Source of the DNA: an uncultured Clostridia bacterium
Lineage (GTDB): Bacteria > Bacillota > Clostridia > Oscillospirales > Acutalibacteraceae
Direction: 5' to 3'
DNA length: 7,249 nt
Assembly (NCBI GenBank): GCA_947629295.1
Contig: CANRDH010000076.1
Span: forward strand, 1-7,249
Position 1 is the first letter of the stretch. Every line of letters starts with the position of its first letter. The notes under the pieces are model-generated. The model had not been told where the DNA came from. It saw nothing but the letters and a program-made list of their open reading frames with translations, and ran no database searches. The translations under genes were made by a program, and so were the position numbers. Shown in pieces: positions 5,823 to 7,249 of the stretch.

Positions 5823-7249
5823 GTGAATTTTTTAAAAAAAGCGATTTCGGTACTATTGAGCGCAGTAATGGTTTTCGGAGTAATGACATTTAGTGAGTTC
5901 GGACAGTGTGAAGCTGAGGCGGCTAAAATAGTACACAAGGGAATAGATGTGTCGGTATATCAGGGAAGTATAGATTTTAAAAAGGTTAAGGCGGCAGGAT
6001 ATGATTTTGTAATTATCCGCGCGGGCTACGGAGAGCTGCTCAGTCAGAAAGATTCGTACTTTGAGCAGAATTACAGCAGGGCAAAGGCTGCCGGTCTTGA
6101 TGTCGGAGTATATTGGTATTCCTATGCAAACAGTCTGACTTCTGTGCGGACAGAGGCAAGTGTTTGTCTTCAAACTATCAAGGGTAAAAAATTTGAGTAC
6201 CCGATTTATTTCGACCTTGAGGAAAGCTCTCAATTTAATAAAGGAAAAGAATTTTGCAGCAGCCTTGTTACGGAGTTCTGCGATGCGATAGAGGATGCAG
6301 GGTATTTTGCCGGACTTTATATATCAAGATACCCGCTTACTGTATATATTGATTCAAGAGTTGCGTCTGAGTATACCCTTTGGATTGCAGAATACAACAG
6401 CCGGTGCAATTACAGCGGAAGCTATGGTATGTGGCAGTACTCCAGTGAAGGAAGAGTCAGCGGAATCAACGGGAATGTTGATATGAATTACTGCTATGTG
6501 GATTATCCTTCAATAATCAAGAGCGCAGGGTTGAATGGATACGGTTCAGGAAGAGTTTCCGCTCCGTCAAAAACAGTAGATCAGCTTGCGGAAGAGGTTT
6601 TTGACGGCAGGTGGGGTAACGGTGATGACCGTAAGAAAATGCTTACAGACGCAGGCTATGATTATTATGCTGTACAAAAAAGAGTAGGAGAGCTTCTGGA
6701 TGAAGCATCGAAGGCTGTTGTTACTCTCGACAAAACTTCACTGTCTCTTGAAAAGGGAAAGAGTGCGACTGTAACGGCAACGGTTAAGCCGAAAAATGCC
6801 GCAAACAAGAATATAGAATGGACAACAAGCAACAAAAAGATTGCTGTTGTATCAGGGGGTAAAATTACCGCAGTTGGTGAAGGCACGGCAACTATAACCG
6901 CAAAGATAAGCAACGGCAAAAAGGCAACGTGTAAGGTAACTGTAAAGAACCCGAAGACGGTCAACCCGACAAGTGTTAAGCTGAACAAGACAAGCGTAAG
7001 CCTTGAAAAGGGCAAGACTACAACCATAACGGCGACTGTAAGTCCGAGCAACGCCACAAATAAGACTTTAAAGTGGACAAGTTCAAATACTAAGGCTGCG
7101 ACTGTATCTAACGGTAAGATTACAGCCAAAGCCGCAGGCACGGCAACTATTACCGTACAGACTGCAAACGGTAAAAAGGCAACGTGTAAGGTAACTGTAA
7201 AGAACCCGAAGACGGTCAACCCGACAAGTGTTAAGCTGAACAAGACAAG
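5823..7249 (+). CDS. Secreted GH25 lysozyme with CW_7 and Big_2 domains, 3'-partial
   Basis: This predicted muramidase cleaves the beta-1,4 bond between N-acetylmuramate and N-acetylglucosamine in peptidoglycan, outside the cell. Residues 1-33 form a signal peptide (NFLKK, hydrophobic core, AEA cleavage site). GH25 spans about 39-235: KGIDVSVYQG (Asp42), FVIIRAGYG, YFDLEE with the catalytic-type Asp131/Glu133 pair, WIAEYN (187-192), MWQYSS (203-208) and VDMN (219-222). A CW_7/Cpl-7 wall-binding module lies at about 252-294 (VDQLAEEVFDGRWGNGDDRKK, then AGYDYYAVQKRV). Two Big_2 repeats follow at about 300-375 and 382-461, and a third begins at the window edge. At least 475 codons are present, with no stop, so the gene continues rightwards. 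It is monocistronic on its left, with its own promoter and leader. Likely roles are wall remodelling or lysis of competitors. Confidence 0.92.
   Translation, partial: MNFLKKAISVLLSAVMVFGVMTFSEFGQCEAEAAKIVHKGIDVSVYQGSIDFKKVKAAGYDFVIIRAGYGELLSQKDSYFEQNYSRAKAAGLDVGVYWYSYANSLTSVRTEASVCLQTIKGKKFEYPIYFDLEESSQFNKGKEFCSSLVTEFCDAIEDAGYFAGLYISRYPLTVYIDSRVASEYTLWIAEYNSRCNYSGSYGMWQYSSEGRVSGINGNVDMNYCYVDYPSIIKSAGLNGYGSGRVSAPSKTVDQLAEEVFDGRWGNGDDRKKMLTDAGYDYYAVQKRVGELLDEASKAVVTLDKTSLSLEKGKSATVTATVKPKNAANKNIEWTTSNKKIAVVSGGKITAVGEGTATITAKISNGKKATCKVTVKNPKTVNPTSVKLNKTSVSLEKGKTTTITATVSPSNATNKTLKWTSSNTKAATVSNGKITAKAAGTATITVQTANGKKATCKVTVKNPKTVNPTSVKLNKT
6918..6994 (+). repeat. Big_2 tandem repeat unit boundary, copy 1
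   Basis: These 77 bases are identical to 7173-7249. The spacing is 255 bp, or 85 codons, the length of one Big_2 domain plus linker KNPKTVNPTSVKLNKT. Identity may continue beyond the window. Confidence 0.93.
7173..7249 (+). repeat. Big_2 tandem repeat unit boundary, copy 2
   Basis: Exact copy of 6918-6994 running into the window end, which indicates recent duplication or homogenisation of the Ig-like repeat array. Confidence 0.93.

Noticed and set aside
5853..6233. Minus-strand open frame opposite the GH25 domain
   Set aside because: The + strand carries unmistakable GH25 motifs throughout; this frame has none.
6665..7243. Long minus-strand open frame opposite the lysozyme Big_2 repeats
   Set aside because: It is the antisense shadow of repetitive Big_2 codons; the + strand frame has clear domains. 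The same applies to the minus frames at 4727-5059 and 5034-5543.
1..7249. tRNA, rRNA, CRISPR arrays, transposase genes or known riboswitches
   Set aside because: None could be recognised on either strand by reading; mobility of the cassettes is inferred from repeats only.

Overview
The window looks like a low-to-moderate GC Gram-positive gut clostridium, probably Ruminococcaceae/Oscillospiraceae ([Eubacterium] siraeum- or Ruminococcus-like). The signs are a sortase anchor of the PxTG type, Ig-like Big_2 repeats, a GH25 lysozyme with a CW_7 (Cpl-7) module, thrombospondin-type-3-like calcium repeats (DxDxDG), purine-rich Shine-Dalgarno sites and frequent GTG/TTG starts. This placement is inferred from domain style only. 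All supported genes are on the + strand.

Positions 1-4267 are visibly more AT-rich and form a modular cassette region. A surface-type gene entering from the left edge has a von Willebrand A (VWA) domain, calcium-binding repeats and then a zinc metallopeptidase tip. Its frame is broken at a short TA tract near 1278-1288. A single-pass membrane protein (1715-2404) follows immediately. Next comes an orphan, 5'-truncated second copy of the calcium-repeat module (2437-3513). It is 219/224 identical in DNA to the first copy, with only synonymous changes, but carries a different tip: an Amidase_6-type cysteine hydrolase. Two small three-helix membrane proteins of equal length (3562-3903, 3926-4267) follow. 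I read this as a tip-switching locus resembling polymorphic toxin/immunity systems: a constant stem, exchangeable enzyme tips, and a candidate membrane immunity gene after each tip. Recombination between the two 224-bp copies would delete 1959 bp and fuse the VWA stem in frame to the amidase. The architecture is seen in the sequence; the toxin/immunity role is inference.

Positions 4268-5538 hold broken 3' ends of surface-protein genes placed end to end: a third calcium-repeat fragment, a headless Big_2 fragment with a strong terminator, and a leucine-rich-repeat/LPXTG tail with an internal frameshift and its own terminator. None has a credible intact start.

Positions 5600-7249 return to an ordinary intact gene. 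A near-consensus sigma-A promoter (5675-5703) and a leader with a terminator-like hairpin precede a secreted GH25 lysozyme with CW_7 and Big_2 repeats. This gene starts at GTG 5823 and runs off the right edge.
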